Source: Clostridium sp.
GTDB lineage: Bacteria > Bacillota > Clostridia > Clostridiales > Clostridiaceae
DNA: 64,000 nt
Direction of reading: 5' to 3'
Assembly: GCA_029257045.1 (NCBI GenBank)
Contig: JARIDB010000082.1
Location: 1 to 64,000 of the forward strand
Below, in pieces: positions 35,261 through 45,587 of the stretch (position 1 is its first letter; each line of letters starts with the position of its first letter). The notes beneath the pieces were generated by a model that saw only the letters and a list, made by a program, of their open reading frames with translations, was not told the origin of the DNA and made no database searches. A program made the position numbers and the translations under genes.

Positions 35261-36970
35261 ATGTTTAAAAATTTAAAAGTCAGAGGGAAAATATTTATTG
35301 TAGCAGCTATAACATTATTGTTATTAGCTCTGGTGGCCTTTATTGGGGCTTATGCTTCAAAGAGGTCAAACGGCAAATTAGATGAAATATATAATAATAA
35401 TCTATTACCTATAGAATATCTTATGGAAAATAATATTGAAACAAAAGCGATAGAAAGCGATGTCTACTACATAATTCTTAATGCAGGAAATTTAGAAAAG
35501 CAAAATGAAAAATTAGCAGATATTCAAAGAGCGGTAGAAGTATCTAATGAAAACTTCAGTAAATATAAAAATTCAGACATGAATGAGTTCCAAAAGATAT
35601 CTATGAAAGAAATAGAAGCTTTATTAGAAGAATATAGAGATGTAAGAAAAAAGGTTCTTGATTTGGCTTTAGAAGGCAAAGGGATAGAAGCTCAAGCTGA
35701 AATGGAAAAAACAGTACCAGTTTTAGAAGAATTTCAAGGAAGATTAAGTGATTTAGCAAAATATACTTCAAAACAAGTTGAGATAGTTAAAGATGAAAAT
35801 AATAGAGCTTTTAAAAGTAATTTAATGAAATTTATATGGATATTTATTATATCTGTGATAATAAGCTTAGTAGTAACTGAACTTATATCAAGAAGTATTG
35901 TTAAACCTCTTAAAGGAATACAAGATTTTGCAAATAGAATGAAGGATTCAGACTTCTCTAAACCTATATTACTAGATAGAAAAGATGAATTAGGAGAAAC
36001 AGCATCTTCTTTAAATGAGGCACAGAGTATGGTATGTATATTTATAACAGAAGTTATGGGAGAAGCAAAGAGTTTAACTTTAGCAAGTGAAGAATTATCA
36101 GCAACGGTAGAAGAACTTACAGCTAAACTTGCAGACTTAGATGGATCTGCAGAAAGTATAGTTATAGCAGCAGAAGAAGCTAGTGCAGGTGCTGAAGAAA
36201 TAACAGCCTCAGCAGAAGAAGTTGATTCAAGTTTACAAGTTCTTTCTGGACAAGCTTTAGAAGGTAATGAAAAGGCATTTAATATTAAAAATAGAGCCAT
36301 GAAAATAAAAGATAATAGCAAAAAGACGTTAATAGAAACAAATGCTATATATGATGAACAAGAAAAAAAGATATTAAAGGCATTAAAGAGAGCAGAAGTG
36401 GTTCAGAATATAAAGGTTATGGCAGATACTATATCTGATATATCAAATCAAACTAACTTACTTGCTTTAAATGCAGCAATAGAAGCTGCTAGAGCTGGAG
36501 AGCAAGGCAAGGGATTTGCAGTAGTTGCTGAAGAAGTAAGAACTCTTGCTGAAGAATCTTCAAAGGCGGTAATAAAGATTCAAGAAACAACTCTTGAAGT
36601 TACAAAAGCTTTTGGTGATGTTAAAGAAAATAGTACGGAAATTTTAAAATTTATGGAAAATAACATAAAGCCACAAATAGAAAATCTAATAGACATTGGT
36701 GATTCTTATTATAAAGATTCAGGGTTTATTTCTAATATGTCGGAAAATATTGCTTCAATGTCAGAAGAAATTTCAGCTACAATGAATCAAGTAAGTTCTG
36801 CAATACAGGGGATGGCATCACAAGCAGAAATATCAAATGAGAAATCTTCTAATATTAAAAGAGGAATTAATGAAGCCGCTTTAGGTATTGAAGAAGTAGC
36901 AAAAACAGCTCAAAATCAAGCTTATATGGCACAAAAGTTAAATGATCTTATAGAAAAATTCATAATATAA
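35261..36970 (+). CDS. Methyl-accepting chemotaxis protein, tandem paralogue
   Basis: A 569-residue receptor of the same layout as its upstream neighbour: helix one (about residues 12-30), four-helix-bundle sensor, helix two (about 187-208), HAMP, coiled coil with the tip [29 protein letters not shown]. The sensor halves differ much more than the signalling halves, implying different stimuli with a common output. It has its own leader and a possible sigma-D promoter, so it is not simply co-transcribed. AGGAGG precedes the ATG. Confidence 0.92.
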   Translation: MFKNLKVRGKIFIVAAITLLLLALVAFIGAYASKRSNGKLDEIYNNNLLPIEYLMENNIETKAIESDVYYIILNAGNLEKQNEKLADIQRAVEVSNENFSKYKNSDMNEFQKISMKEIEALLEEYRDVRKKVLDLALEGKGIEAQAEMEKTVPVLEEFQGRLSDLAKYTSKQVEIVKDENNRAFKSNLMKFIWIFIISVIISLVVTELISRSIVKPLKGIQDFANRMKDSDFSKPILLDRKDELGETASSLNEAQSMVCIFITEVMGEAKSLTLASEELSATVEELTAKLADLDGSAESIVIAAEEASAGAEEITASAEEVDSSLQVLSGQALEGNEKAFNIKNRAMKIKDNSKKTLIETNAIYDEQEKKILKALKRAEVVQNIKVMADTISDISNQTNLLALNAAIEAARAGEQGKGFAVVAEEVRTLAEESSKAVIKIQETTLEVTKAFGDVKENSTEILKFMENNIKPQIENLIDIGDSYYKDSGFISNMSENIASMSEEISATMNQVSSAIQGMASQAEISNEKSSNIKRGINEAALGIEEVAKTAQNQAYMAQKLNDLIEKFII

Positions 36971-37096
36971 CAAAATATTACCCTAATTGACAAGAAGTTA
37001 ACAATATATATTTATGTTGACTGATTTATAGTTTATAATTAAATTTACATATGGTTATAAAAATGATATTGAGATAAATTTATTTAGGAGGTTCAA

Positions 37097-39193
37097 ATGA
37101 AAAATAATATTTTTAAAACAATTAATAAAAAAGAAAAGACAATAAAAGATGGGAAAGAAAAGGGTACAAAAAAGAAACTTATGAGATCTGAATTAGTAGG
37201 TTTAATAATTACACTTTCAATATTGCCTATATTAATTTCAGGAATAGTAAATTTTGTTACATTAAAAAGTAATATAGATTATTCTAATTCTAATATCTTA
37301 AAAAATGAAGTACATAAAATGAATGATACTTTAGCAAATAGAAACAAAGCGATTTTCCTTAACATAGAGAGTTTATCTTTAAATGGAGCAGCTAAAGGTA
37401 TGATGGAAGATATAAACAAACCAGATGGAGGACAAAGCAAGCAATTAGAAAAAATAAATGCTTTTAAAAATGTAATTATAAATTTTCAAAAAGTAAATGA
37501 AGATATTATGTTTGCTTATATGGGAATTGAAGATGGAAAGCTTATATTAGCTCCAGAACAAGAAATGCCAAAAGGTTTTGATCCAAGGACAAGAGATTGG
37601 TATAAATCTTCAATAAATTCCCCTAAAACTACAATAATGTCAGAGCCTTATGAAGACATTGTTACAGGGAAAAAGGTAATAACTTATTCAAGAGCTATTC
37701 AAAATGATAGTGGAAATATTCAAGGAGTTTTAGCTGTAGATAGGGATCTAGAGGTATTAACTTTATTAGTTAAAGATGTAAATGTACTAGAAGGAACATT
37801 AGCTACTATAATTAGTAAAGAAGGAACTATGCTTGCAAATACTGATAGTAATCTAATTGGAAAAACAAGTGAAGAGGTTTCTTGGATTAAAGAAGTTCAG
37901 TTAATGGATGATTTATCAAGTAAAGATATAATTATAGATGGGGAAAAATATTTAGGATATAAAAAGGTAGATGCAAGTAGTGGAATAACTTCAGCTATTT
38001 TCATACCTAAAGCAAGCTTATTAAAAGAAGCTCTATCAAAGATGGTTATTAATATGGGATTACTTATTATTTTCCTAATACTTATATTAATATTTTCAAC
38101 AAGGTATATAAATAAATTAATTAAACCTATAAAAGAAGTTGATAAAGCTTTAAACAACATTAAAGATGGCGATTTTACTGGGAAAGTAGAAAATAAGAAA
38201 ATTTATAATAATGAAATATCATCAATGATAGAAGGTTTAAATACTTTAGTTGAATCTATAGGAGATTTAATTTCAGGAATACAAGTATCTTCAGGGAAAG
38301 TTAAAGAAGGAACTATTTCATTATTTGAAATAATAAGAGAATCAAGTAAGGTTGGAGAAGAGGTTGCAAGTTCAGTTCAACAAATTGCTGTAGGTGCAAC
38401 AAATCAAGCACAGCAACTTGATGATGCAGCTGGTGGAGTTGGAAACTTAGAGGAAGAAATAAATAAAACTATTAATGAATCTAAGAATATGTTAAGCGCA
38501 TCAAAGGATGTAAAAGCTTCTGCAAAAGAAGGAACAGTAGCTTTAGACAACTTATCAAGAACTTATGAAAAAAATAAAGAAGCTAGTGACAACATAGGTA
38601 AAAAGGTAAATATATTAACTTCTAAATCAGAAGAAATAGGACAAATAGTTTATACAATTAAAAATATAACAGATCAAACTAATCTTTTAGCTTTAAATGC
38701 AAGTATTGAGGCGGCAAGAGCTGGAGAAGTTGGACGAGGTTTTGCCGTTGTTGCAGAAGAAGTTAGAAAACTTGCAGAAGAATCTTCAAACTCTGCTAGT
38801 GAAATAAATGATGTAATATCAGAAATAAAATCAAGTATACAAGAATTGCAGGAAGATACCTTAACTACTCAAAAATTAAATGAAGAAACTGGGGAGAACT
38901 TAATAATTACAAAAGATAAATTTAACATTATTGATAATAGGATAAAAGCTTTAGAGAGCAATATAGATAATGTTGAAGAATCTTTAAATAGAATTACAGA
39001 TAGTAAAGAAACAGTAGTAATTAAGATTTCTGAAGTTGTTGCAGTATCACAAGAAACAGCAGCAATAACTGAAGAAGTAAGTGCAGCTTCAGAAGAACAA
39101 TCAGCTGGACTTCAGGAAATGTCTAATCAATCTGAAACTTTAAGAGGATATTCAGAGGCTTTAGATGAGCTAACTGGAAGATTTAAGATATAA
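37097..39193 (+). CDS. Methyl-accepting chemotaxis protein with dCache sensor, probably amino-acid binding
   Basis: A 698-residue receptor. An N-terminal cytoplasmic Lys-rich tail of about 30 residues precedes helix one. A double-Cache extracellular domain follows (to about residue 310), then helix two, HAMP and signalling domain with tip [21 protein letters not shown]. In the sensor the segments [24 protein letters not shown] and [10 protein letters not shown] carry the Arg-x-Trp, Tyr-x-Asp and distal Asp of the described amino-acid-binding dCache motif; the first aromatic of that motif is Phe here rather than Tyr. Amino acid taxis is therefore predicted. AGGAGG precedes the ATG. Confidence 0.92.
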   Translation: MKNNIFKTINKKEKTIKDGKEKGTKKKLMRSELVGLIITLSILPILISGIVNFVTLKSNIDYSNSNILKNEVHKMNDTLANRNKAIFLNIESLSLNGAAKGMMEDINKPDGGQSKQLEKINAFKNVIINFQKVNEDIMFAYMGIEDGKLILAPEQEMPKGFDPRTRDWYKSSINSPKTTIMSEPYEDIVTGKKVITYSRAIQNDSGNIQGVLAVDRDLEVLTLLVKDVNVLEGTLATIISKEGTMLANTDSNLIGKTSEEVSWIKEVQLMDDLSSKDIIIDGEKYLGYKKVDASSGITSAIFIPKASLLKEALSKMVINMGLLIIFLILILIFSTRYINKLIKPIKEVDKALNNIKDGDFTGKVENKKIYNNEISSMIEGLNTLVESIGDLISGIQVSSGKVKEGTISLFEIIRESSKVGEEVASSVQQIAVGATNQAQQLDDAAGGVGNLEEEINKTINESKNMLSASKDVKASAKEGTVALDNLSRTYEKNKEASDNIGKKVNILTSKSEEIGQIVYTIKNITDQTNLLALNASIEAARAGEVGRGFAVVAEEVRKLAEESSNSASEINDVISEIKSSIQELQEDTLTTQKLNEETGENLIITKDKFNIIDNRIKALESNIDNVEESLNRITDSKETVVIKISEVVAVSQETAAITEEVSAASEEQSAGLQEMSNQSETLRGYSEALDELTGRFKI

Positions 39194-39223
39194 TTTAATT
39201 ATAATGAGAATATAAACTTAGAG

Positions 39224-39267
39224 AAAATAAGGTGGTATGCTAAATTAGAGCTATACCACTTTGTTTT
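39224..39267 (+). terminator. Terminator after the chemoreceptor cluster
   Basis: A 15-bp stem with two G-U pairs (39224-39238 with 39253-39267); the 3' arm ends in TTTGTTTT. Confidence 0.75.
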
Positions 39268-39335
39268 ATCTTAAAACTATATAACTATGATAAAAAAATA
39301 ACTATTATAGACATAATTTAGTAAAAGGTTTACAA

Positions 39336-39349
39336 TGTAAGCGTAAACA
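39336..39349 (+). promoter_or_regulatory. cre-like site upstream of the lactate dehydrogenase operon
   Basis: TGTAAGCGTAAACA matches cre with one mismatch. I cannot place a good -10/-35 pair beside it; a 7-bp inverted repeat AGTACAA/TTGTACT (39378, 39421) lies downstream and could be a further operator. Confidence 0.5.
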
Positions 39350-39457
39350 TTGGTACGAAAAAATAAATAAAAGTTAAAGTACAAAATTACGTATATTGTG
39401 CGTATATTTCATAATAATGATTGTACTAAGAAATAAAGTTTTAAAGGAGAGCAATTT

Positions 39458-40246
39458 ATGAGGACTATAGTATGTATTAAGCAAGTTCCAGGAACTTCAA
39501 AGGTAGAAGTAGATGAAAAAACAGGGGTATTAAAAAGAGATGGAATAGATACTAAAATGAATCCATATGATCTTTATGCTTTAGAAACCGCTATAAAAAT
39601 CAAAGAAGATCATGGTGGAGATATAAAAGTAATTAGTATGGGACCTCCTCAAGCCATGGAAGTTATAAAAGAAGCTTTTTCAATGGGAGCAGATAGTGGA
39701 ATACTAATTTCAGATAGAAAGTTTGCAGGAGCAGATGTTTTAGCAACATCTTATACAATATCACAAGGGGTAAAGCAAATGGGAGATTTTGATTTAATAT
39801 TTTGTGGCAAGCAAACAACTGATGGAGATACAGCACAAGTTGGACCAGAGATGGCTGAATATTTAGGAATACCTCATGTTGCTAATGTTAGAAAACTTGT
39901 AGAAGTTAAAGAATATTCAATAGTAGTTGAGGTGGACATGCCTAATACCTTTAATATAGTAGAAGTGAATTATCCTTGTTTATTAACAGTTGAAAAAGAT
40001 ATATTTGAGCCTAGACTACCTTCCTATAAAAAGAAAATGGCTTCAAAAGATAGAGAAATAAAAATATTATCTTTAAGAGATCTTGAAGATAAAGATGAAA
40101 ATAAATATGGACTTAATGGTTCACCAACTCAAGTTGAAAGAATATTTCCACCAAAAGCGAATACGTCAAAGGAAAAATGGGATGGGGATTTAGAAGATAT
40201 AACTAAAAATATATATAATAAATTAAAAGAATTAAAGTTTGTTTAA
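39458..40246 (+). CDS. etfB: Electron transfer flavoprotein beta subunit of lactate dehydrogenase
   Basis: The bifurcating FAD-bearing subunit in the lactate dehydrogenase-Etf complex. The 262-residue protein begins [19 protein letters not shown], the EtfB signature, with [11 protein letters not shown] and the [24 protein letters not shown] nucleotide-binding stretch. Together with EtfA and the FAD oxidase encoded next, it corresponds to LctB of Acetobacterium, which couples lactate oxidation by NAD to ferredoxin oxidation. AAGGAG precedes the ATG. EtfA starts 12 bases downstream. The bifurcating role is inferred from the conserved three-gene set. Confidence 0.92.
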   Translation: MRTIVCIKQVPGTSKVEVDEKTGVLKRDGIDTKMNPYDLYALETAIKIKEDHGGDIKVISMGPPQAMEVIKEAFSMGADSGILISDRKFAGADVLATSYTISQGVKQMGDFDLIFCGKQTTDGDTAQVGPEMAEYLGIPHVANVRKLVEVKEYSIVVEVDMPNTFNIVEVNYPCLLTVEKDIFEPRLPSYKKKMASKDREIKILSLRDLEDKDENKYGLNGSPTQVERIFPPKANTSKEKWDGDLEDITKNIYNKLKELKFV

Positions 40247-40258
40247 GGGGGATTTAAG

Positions 40259-41464
40259 ATGGCTAAATTACAAGTTAACCAAGATAAAGTTGGGAATATA
40301 GAAGAGTTAATAAAGATATGTCCATTTGGTGCTTTAGAAAATAATAAGGGGAAATTAGATATAAATGCAAGCTGTAAAATGTGTAAGATATGTGTTAATA
40401 AAGGACCGAAGGGTGCTGTTGAATACATAGAAGATGAAAAAAAGGAATTAATAGATAAAAGTAAATGGAAAGGCATAGCTGTTTATGTTGAGCATTCGGA
40501 AGGTGAAATACATCCAGTGACTTATGAACTAGTTGGTAAGGCAAGAGAACTTGCTAATAAAGTTAATCAAGAAGTTTATTGTATATTTATTGGAAATAAC
40601 ATAAAGGTTAAGGCAAAGGAACTTTTACATTATGGAGTAGATAAGGTTTATGTTTATGATGACTTTGAGTTAAATGATTTTAGAATTGAACCTTATACAG
40701 CTATGTTTGAAAATTTTATAGATGAAATTAAACCATCAGTAATATTAGTTGGAGCTACAACTTTAGGAAGATCATTAGCACCAAGAATAGCAGCTAGATA
40801 TAAAACTGGTCTTACAGCAGATTGTACAGTTTTAGATATAAAAGAAAATACTGATTTAATTCAAATAAGACCAGCTTTTGGTGGAAATATAATGGCTCAA
40901 ATTATAACACCAAATTCAAGACCACAGCTTGCAACAGTTAGATATAAAGTTATGTTAGCACCAGAAAGAACAGAAGAAGCAGCAGGAAGAGTTGTAATTT
41001 GTAATGTAGCTGAGGAGAAATTAAAATCTGATATAGTTGTTAAGAGTGTTAAAACAAAGAAAAAAGAAAAGAGTATCTCTGATTCAGAAGTTTTAGTAGT
41101 TGCTGGTAGAGCTATAAAAACAGAAAAAGAAATGATTATGATAAAAGAATTAGCTAATCTTTTAGGTGGAGAAGTTGCAGTTACAAGACCATTAATAGAA
41201 AGTGGACTTGAAGATGGAAGTAAGCAAGTTGGATTAAGTGGAAGAACAGTAAGACCAAAACTTATAATAACTTGTGGAGTTTCAGGTGCTGTTCAATTTA
41301 CAGCTGGAATGAATAATTCAGAATATATTTTTGCAATAAATAAAGACGAAAAAGCTCCAATATTTAAGGTTGCTCACTATGGAATAGTTGGAGATGTACA
41401 TGAGATATTACCTCAGTTAATAGATAAAATTAAGAAAAATGGAGGGATAGTAAATGCAATATAA
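40259..41464 (+). CDS. etfA: Electron transfer flavoprotein alpha subunit with N-terminal ferredoxin domain
   Basis: EtfA of the lactate dehydrogenase complex (LctC-like), 401 residues. The first 65 residues form a ferredoxin-like domain: KICPFGALE, then [18 protein letters not shown]. One [4Fe-4S] cluster is supported (CxxCxxC plus the Cys of ICPFG), as in LctC. The Etf alpha body follows with [26 protein letters not shown], and the FAD-binding C terminus has [32 protein letters not shown] and [19 protein letters not shown]. It overlaps the following oxidase gene by 11 bases. Confidence 0.93.
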   Translation: MAKLQVNQDKVGNIEELIKICPFGALENNKGKLDINASCKMCKICVNKGPKGAVEYIEDEKKELIDKSKWKGIAVYVEHSEGEIHPVTYELVGKARELANKVNQEVYCIFIGNNIKVKAKELLHYGVDKVYVYDDFELNDFRIEPYTAMFENFIDEIKPSVILVGATTLGRSLAPRIAARYKTGLTADCTVLDIKENTDLIQIRPAFGGNIMAQIITPNSRPQLATVRYKVMLAPERTEEAAGRVVICNVAEEKLKSDIVVKSVKTKKKEKSISDSEVLVVAGRAIKTEKEMIMIKELANLLGGEVAVTRPLIESGLEDGSKQVGLSGRTVRPKLIITCGVSGAVQFTAGMNNSEYIFAINKDEKAPIFKVAHYGIVGDVHEILPQLIDKIKKNGGIVNAI

Positions 41465-42854
41465 TAAATTAACTCAAAAAAACATTAAAGATATAAGAAA
41501 TTTAATTAAGGATGATGATAGAGTTATTTATGGAGATAATATAAATGAAGATTATAGCCATGATGAATTAGGTTTTGTTAGAAGATTGCCAGATTTAGTT
41601 GTTATAGCTTTATCAACAGAAGATGTTACAGCTGTAGTGAAATATTCTTATGAAAATACTATTCCAATTACAGCAAGAGGATCAGGAACAGGACTTGTTG
41701 GAGCTTGTGTTCCTTTAATGGGTGGTATAATAATTGATTTAAGCCAAATGAATAAAATATTAGAAATAGATGAAGATAATCTGACTTTAACTTTAGAGCC
41801 AGGAGTTTTACTTATGGAAATAGGTAAATTCGTACAAGAACATGACTTGTTTTATCCACCAGATCCAGGAGAAAAAACAGCTACTATAGGGGGAAACATA
41901 AGTACTAATGCTGGTGGAATGAGAGCTGTTAAGTATGGAGTAACAAGGGACTATGTAAGAGGTCTTGAAGTTGTAACAGCAAAGGGTGAAGTTTTAACAT
42001 TGGGTGGAAAGGTTGTTAAAAATAGTTCTGGGTATAGCTTAAAAGATTTAATTATAGGCTCAGAAGGAACCTTAGGTATAATAACAAAGGCAACATTAAA
42101 GTTATTACCTCTTCCTAAAAAAGCAATTAGCCTTTTAATACCTTTTGATGATTTGGAAAGAGCTATTGAAACTGTTCCTAAAATAATAAAGTCAAAATCA
42201 GTACCAACAGCTATTGAATTTATGGAAGGGGAAGTTATATTAGCTTCAGAAGAATATTTAGGAAAGAAATTTCCAGACCATAGTGCAGATGCGTATCTAT
42301 TACTAACTTTCGATGGAAATTCAAAAGAAGAAATAGAAAAGTCTTACGAAAAGGTAGCAGAAATATGTTTATCTGAAGGAGCTTTAGATGTGCTTATATC
42401 AGATACAGAAGAAAGGCAAGAAGCTATATGGTCAGCTAGAGGAGCGTTTCTTGAAGCTATTAAAAATTCTACAAGCGAAATGGATGAAGTAGATGTTGTT
42501 GTTCCAAGAAATAAGGTTGCAAGTTTTGTTAAGTTTACTCATACCTTACAAGAAGAATATAACATAAGAATAAAAAGTTTTGGACATGCAGGAGATGGTA
42601 ACCTACATATCTATATTTTAAAAGATAAATTAACAGAAGAAGTATGGCAAGAAAAATTAAAAATAGTTATGAAACTTATGTATGATAGAGCAAAGGAACT
42701 TAATGGACAAGTTTCTGGAGAGCATGGAATAGGCTATGCTAAGAAAGAATATTTAAAGGAATCTTTAGCAGAGGAAAACTTGGAGATTATGAGGGGGATT
42801 AAGGCTGTATTTGATCCTAAGAATATTTTAAATCCAGGAAAGGTGTGCTCTTAA
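41454..42854 (+). CDS. lctD: FAD-linked lactate dehydrogenase (LctD/GlcD-type)
   Basis: FAD-binding oxidase that takes electrons from lactate and passes them to EtfAB. The 466-residue protein has the vanillyl-alcohol-oxidase fold: [32 protein letters not shown] binds FAD, followed by [21 protein letters not shown]. The C-terminal cap domain has [25 protein letters not shown] and [12 protein letters not shown]. GlcD-family enzymes oxidise several 2-hydroxyacids, so glycolate is an alternative, but the fused-ferredoxin EtfA favours lactate. No lactate permease is encoded alongside. Ribosome site GGAGGGA lies in the end of etfA. Confidence 0.9.
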   Translation: MQYNKLTQKNIKDIRNLIKDDDRVIYGDNINEDYSHDELGFVRRLPDLVVIALSTEDVTAVVKYSYENTIPITARGSGTGLVGACVPLMGGIIIDLSQMNKILEIDEDNLTLTLEPGVLLMEIGKFVQEHDLFYPPDPGEKTATIGGNISTNAGGMRAVKYGVTRDYVRGLEVVTAKGEVLTLGGKVVKNSSGYSLKDLIIGSEGTLGIITKATLKLLPLPKKAISLLIPFDDLERAIETVPKIIKSKSVPTAIEFMEGEVILASEEYLGKKFPDHSADAYLLLTFDGNSKEEIEKSYEKVAEICLSEGALDVLISDTEERQEAIWSARGAFLEAIKNSTSEMDEVDVVVPRNKVASFVKFTHTLQEEYNIRIKSFGHAGDGNLHIYILKDKLTEEVWQEKLKIVMKLMYDRAKELNGQVSGEHGIGYAKKEYLKESLAEENLEIMRGIKAVFDPKNILNPGKVCS

Positions 42855-42918
42855 GATATGCTTTAAGCTTCTAAATTTAAATAATTTCGAATAAAAGTTT
42901 AAATTTAACTGATTTAAG

Positions 42919-42942
42919 AACTAGACATTGTCTAGTTTTTTT
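42919..42942 (+). terminator. Terminator of the lactate dehydrogenase operon
   Basis: AACTAGAC pairs with GTCTAGTT across ATT, followed by T's. Confidence 0.85.
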
Positions 42943-43083
42943 ATTTTAAGTTTTATATTTTTTAATTATGTTAATTTACTAAAAATAATTGAAAAGTTAG
43001 TTTTATGATAACTTACATAATAAAATATAGTATTTTGCTTAATTAATTAAATTATTGGAATAATAACTAATGAGGTGATATTA

Positions 43084-44535
43084 ATGAAATCAGTATGGTC
43101 TGAAAGTTATAATATTAAAGCAAGAGAAGTGTTGGATAAAGACATAGAAACAGAAGTAGTTGTTTTAGGCGCAGGAATAACGGGACTTTTAACAGCTTAT
43201 ATGTTAAAGGAAAAGGGGCTAAAGGTTGTAGTAATAGAAAAAGGAAGAATCCTAGAAGGAAATACTTTAAATACTACAGCAAAAATAACAATACAGCATG
43301 ACTTAATCTATGATAAATTAATTAAGGAGTATAAAGAGGAAAATGCAAAAAAATATTTAAAAGCAAATACTACAGCTATAGAAAAGTATAAGGAAATAAT
43401 AAGCAAAAATAAGATATACTGCGATTTTGAAGAGAAGGATGCTTATATATATACTTTAGATGATGTGGTAAAAATTGAAAATGAATATGAGGCTGCTAAA
43501 AAGTTAGAAATAGAGGCTGAATTAGTAGATGAAATTGAATTACCTTTTAAAATTGCTAAAGGATTGAAGTTTAAAAAGCAAGGACAATTTAATCAAGTTA
43601 AGTTTTTAAATTATATAGCTAAGGACTTAAGAATCTATGAAAATACAAAAGCCATAGATATAAAAGATAATATTGTAGTAACTGAAAAGGGAAATATTAA
43701 AGCAAAATATATTGTAGTTGCAACTCATTTTCCAATTATAAACGCTCCAGGATATTATTTTTTAAGAATGCATCAAGATAGATCTTATGTTGTTGCTTTT
43801 GAAAATGTCCCAAATATGAAAGGTATGTATATAGATGAAAATAAGGAAGGTTATTCATTTAGAAGCTATAATAATTTACTTCTTGTAGGAGGTTCATCAG
43901 GGAGAACAGGGAGCAATGAAAAAGGTGGAAGCTATGATAAAATTATAGAATATACTAAGAAGCTATATCCTAACGCTGTTGAAAAATATAGATGGTCAGC
44001 GCAGGACTGTATGACATCTGATGGTATTCCTTATATAGGAAGGTATTCTAAAGAAATGAATAATGTATTTGTAGCTACTGGTTTTAATAAGTGGGGGATG
44101 ACCTCATCTATGGTAGCTTCAATGATAATATCAGATATGATAACTAAAACATTTAATGACTATTACGAAATATTTTCTCCTGATAGATATGATATAACAG
44201 CTTCTATTAAAAATACTCTTATAGATGTTGGAAATACAGCTTATAATTTTGTAGCTCAAAAAATAAGAATACCAATTGAGGCAGCCGAGGATATTAGTAA
44301 TGGAAGTGGAGGAATTGTTACTTATAACGGAGAAAAGGTTGGAGTTTACAAAGATGATAATGGAAGAATTTATTCAGTTTCAACAAAATGCCCTCATTTG
44401 GGATGTGAATTAAAATGGGATGCTAATGATTTAGCATGGGATTGCCCTTGCCATGGATCAAGATTTGGGTATGAGGGAAATTTATTAAACTCTCCAGCGA
44501 CTAAGGAATTAAAATCTAATGAAGAAATACAATAA
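43084..44535 (+). CDS. FAD-dependent oxidoreductase with C-terminal Rieske domain
   Basis: A 483-residue DAO-type flavoprotein fused to a Rieske [2Fe-2S] domain. The FAD motif is VVVLGAGITGLLTAY near residue 25; TTAKITIQHDLIYD and FVATGFNKWGMTSS are family segments. The last 70 residues hold CPHLGCELKW and DCPCHGSRFGYEG, the Cys-His and Cys-His ligands of a Rieske cluster. This layout matches Bacillus YhfW. The substrate is unknown. The ATG at 43084 is spaced from GAGGTGAT; an in-frame GTG three codons upstream overlaps that site. The next gene overlaps its end by 17 bases, suggesting a joint function. Confidence 0.87.
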   Translation: MKSVWSESYNIKAREVLDKDIETEVVVLGAGITGLLTAYMLKEKGLKVVVIEKGRILEGNTLNTTAKITIQHDLIYDKLIKEYKEENAKKYLKANTTAIEKYKEIISKNKIYCDFEEKDAYIYTLDDVVKIENEYEAAKKLEIEAELVDEIELPFKIAKGLKFKKQGQFNQVKFLNYIAKDLRIYENTKAIDIKDNIVVTEKGNIKAKYIVVATHFPIINAPGYYFLRMHQDRSYVVAFENVPNMKGMYIDENKEGYSFRSYNNLLLVGGSSGRTGSNEKGGSYDKIIEYTKKLYPNAVEKYRWSAQDCMTSDGIPYIGRYSKEMNNVFVATGFNKWGMTSSMVASMIISDMITKTFNDYYEIFSPDRYDITASIKNTLIDVGNTAYNFVAQKIRIPIEAAEDISNGSGGIVTYNGEKVGVYKDDNGRIYSVSTKCPHLGCELKWDANDLAWDCPCHGSRFGYEGNLLNSPATKELKSNEEIQ

Positions 44536-45391
44536 AAGGGGTTTTTTCGAAGGGTGGTATTTCAAACATCAATATGAAAATCTAAATATTGCATTCATCC
44601 CAGGTATTAATATAGATAAAAGTGGTATAAAATATTCGTTTATTCAGGTTATAACGGACAATAATTCTTATTATATAAAGTATGATTATAATGATTTTTC
44701 AAGTAGTAAGGATAAATTAAATGTTAAAATAAAGAATAACATATTTACTGAAAAGGGAGTTATAATAGATATAGTTCATAAAGATATTGTAATAAATGGA
44801 GAATTAAACTACGAATATATTACTCCGATTAAGTATGATATAATGGGGCCTTTTTCATTACTTCCATTTATGGAATGTAATCATGGAGTTATTAGTCTTA
44901 ATCATAAGGTTAATGGGAAATTAAATATAAACAATGAAGAATTAATAATAAAAGATGGAAATGGATATATTGAAAAAGATTGGGGAAGTTCTTTTCCAAA
45001 ATCCTACTTATGGATTCAAAGTAATGATTTTAAAGAGGGAAAAGCTAGTATTATGGTTTCTATAGCAGATATACCCCTGTCAAAATTTAAATTTAAAGGT
45101 TGTATAGCAGTTGTTTTTTATGAAGGAAAAGAATATAGATTATCAACTTATAATGGAGTAAGAATATTATCCTACAATGAAAATGGATTAATAATAAAAA
45201 GAGGAAAATATAAATTAGAAATAGAAATAAAAGAAAATTATGCTCAAAAGTTATTAGCACCTAATTATGGTGAAATGATTAGAACTGTTTATGAAAATAT
45301 ATCTTGCAAAGCAAAGTTTAAATTTTATATAAAAGATACTAAGCTATTTGAATTAAAAAGTGATAATACTAGTTTTGAATATGTGATTTAA
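44519..45391 (+). CDS. Tocopherol-cyclase-like protein
   Basis: A 290-residue protein with the features of the tocopherol cyclase family: N-terminal FFEGWYFKHQ, central GYIEKDWGSSFPKSYLWIQSNDF and beta-rich sequence throughout. No signal peptide or membrane helix is seen. Tocopherol is not expected in an anaerobe, so the true reaction must differ; a lipid or isoprenoid-like substrate is only a guess. It starts inside the Rieske flavoprotein gene (17-base overlap) with a weak AAGGA site, so the two are translationally linked. It is followed by its own terminator. Confidence 0.75.
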   Translation: MKKYNKRGFFEGWYFKHQYENLNIAFIPGINIDKSGIKYSFIQVITDNNSYYIKYDYNDFSSSKDKLNVKIKNNIFTEKGVIIDIVHKDIVINGELNYEYITPIKYDIMGPFSLLPFMECNHGVISLNHKVNGKLNINNEELIIKDGNGYIEKDWGSSFPKSYLWIQSNDFKEGKASIMVSIADIPLSKFKFKGCIAVVFYEGKEYRLSTYNGVRILSYNENGLIIKRGKYKLEIEIKENYAQKLLAPNYGEMIRTVYENISCKAKFKFYIKDTKLFELKSDNTSFEYVI

Positions 45392-45396
45392 ATTTA

Positions 45397-45443
45397 AAAA
45401 TGAGCTGTCACACAATTTTAGTTGCATAACAGCTCATTTTTTA
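45397..45443 (+). terminator. Terminator after the tocopherol-cyclase-like gene
   Basis: AAAATGAGCTGT (45397) pairs with ACAGCTCATTTT (45429) across 20 bases, with T's after. Confidence 0.8.
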
Positions 45444-45509
45444 TTCTTTAGAAATTATAATAATTTTATCCTGTGGATAAGTTATTATAATTTAATCATT
45501 CAGTTAATA

Positions 45510-45584
45510 GTGAACATAGAATGGTTTGCGATGACTTGGAGCGTAGCGACGGAATAAGCAAACTATTATATGTTCACCTTTTTT
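45510..45584 (+). other. G+C-rich structured intergenic element
   Basis: GTGAACATA (45510) pairs with TATGTTCAC (45569), then GTTTGC (45524) with GCAAAC (45558), enclosing GGAGCGTAGCGACGG, unusually G+C-rich for this DNA. CTTTTTT follows on the plus strand. It lies just past the 3' end of pflB and 67 bases after the previous terminator. It may be a terminator or a dispersed element; only one copy is seen here. Confidence 0.6.
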
Positions 45585-45587
45585 AAA

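Noticed and set aside
35734..36321. Minus-strand open frame of 195 codons inside the second chemoreceptor
   Set aside because: Antisense of a well-supported receptor, with no ribosome site and Ser/Ala-biased composition mirroring the coding strand.
43084..45391. Tocopherol biosynthesis
   Set aside because: Only one cyclase-like protein is seen, without prenyltransferase or homogentisate genes, so the pathway cannot be supported.
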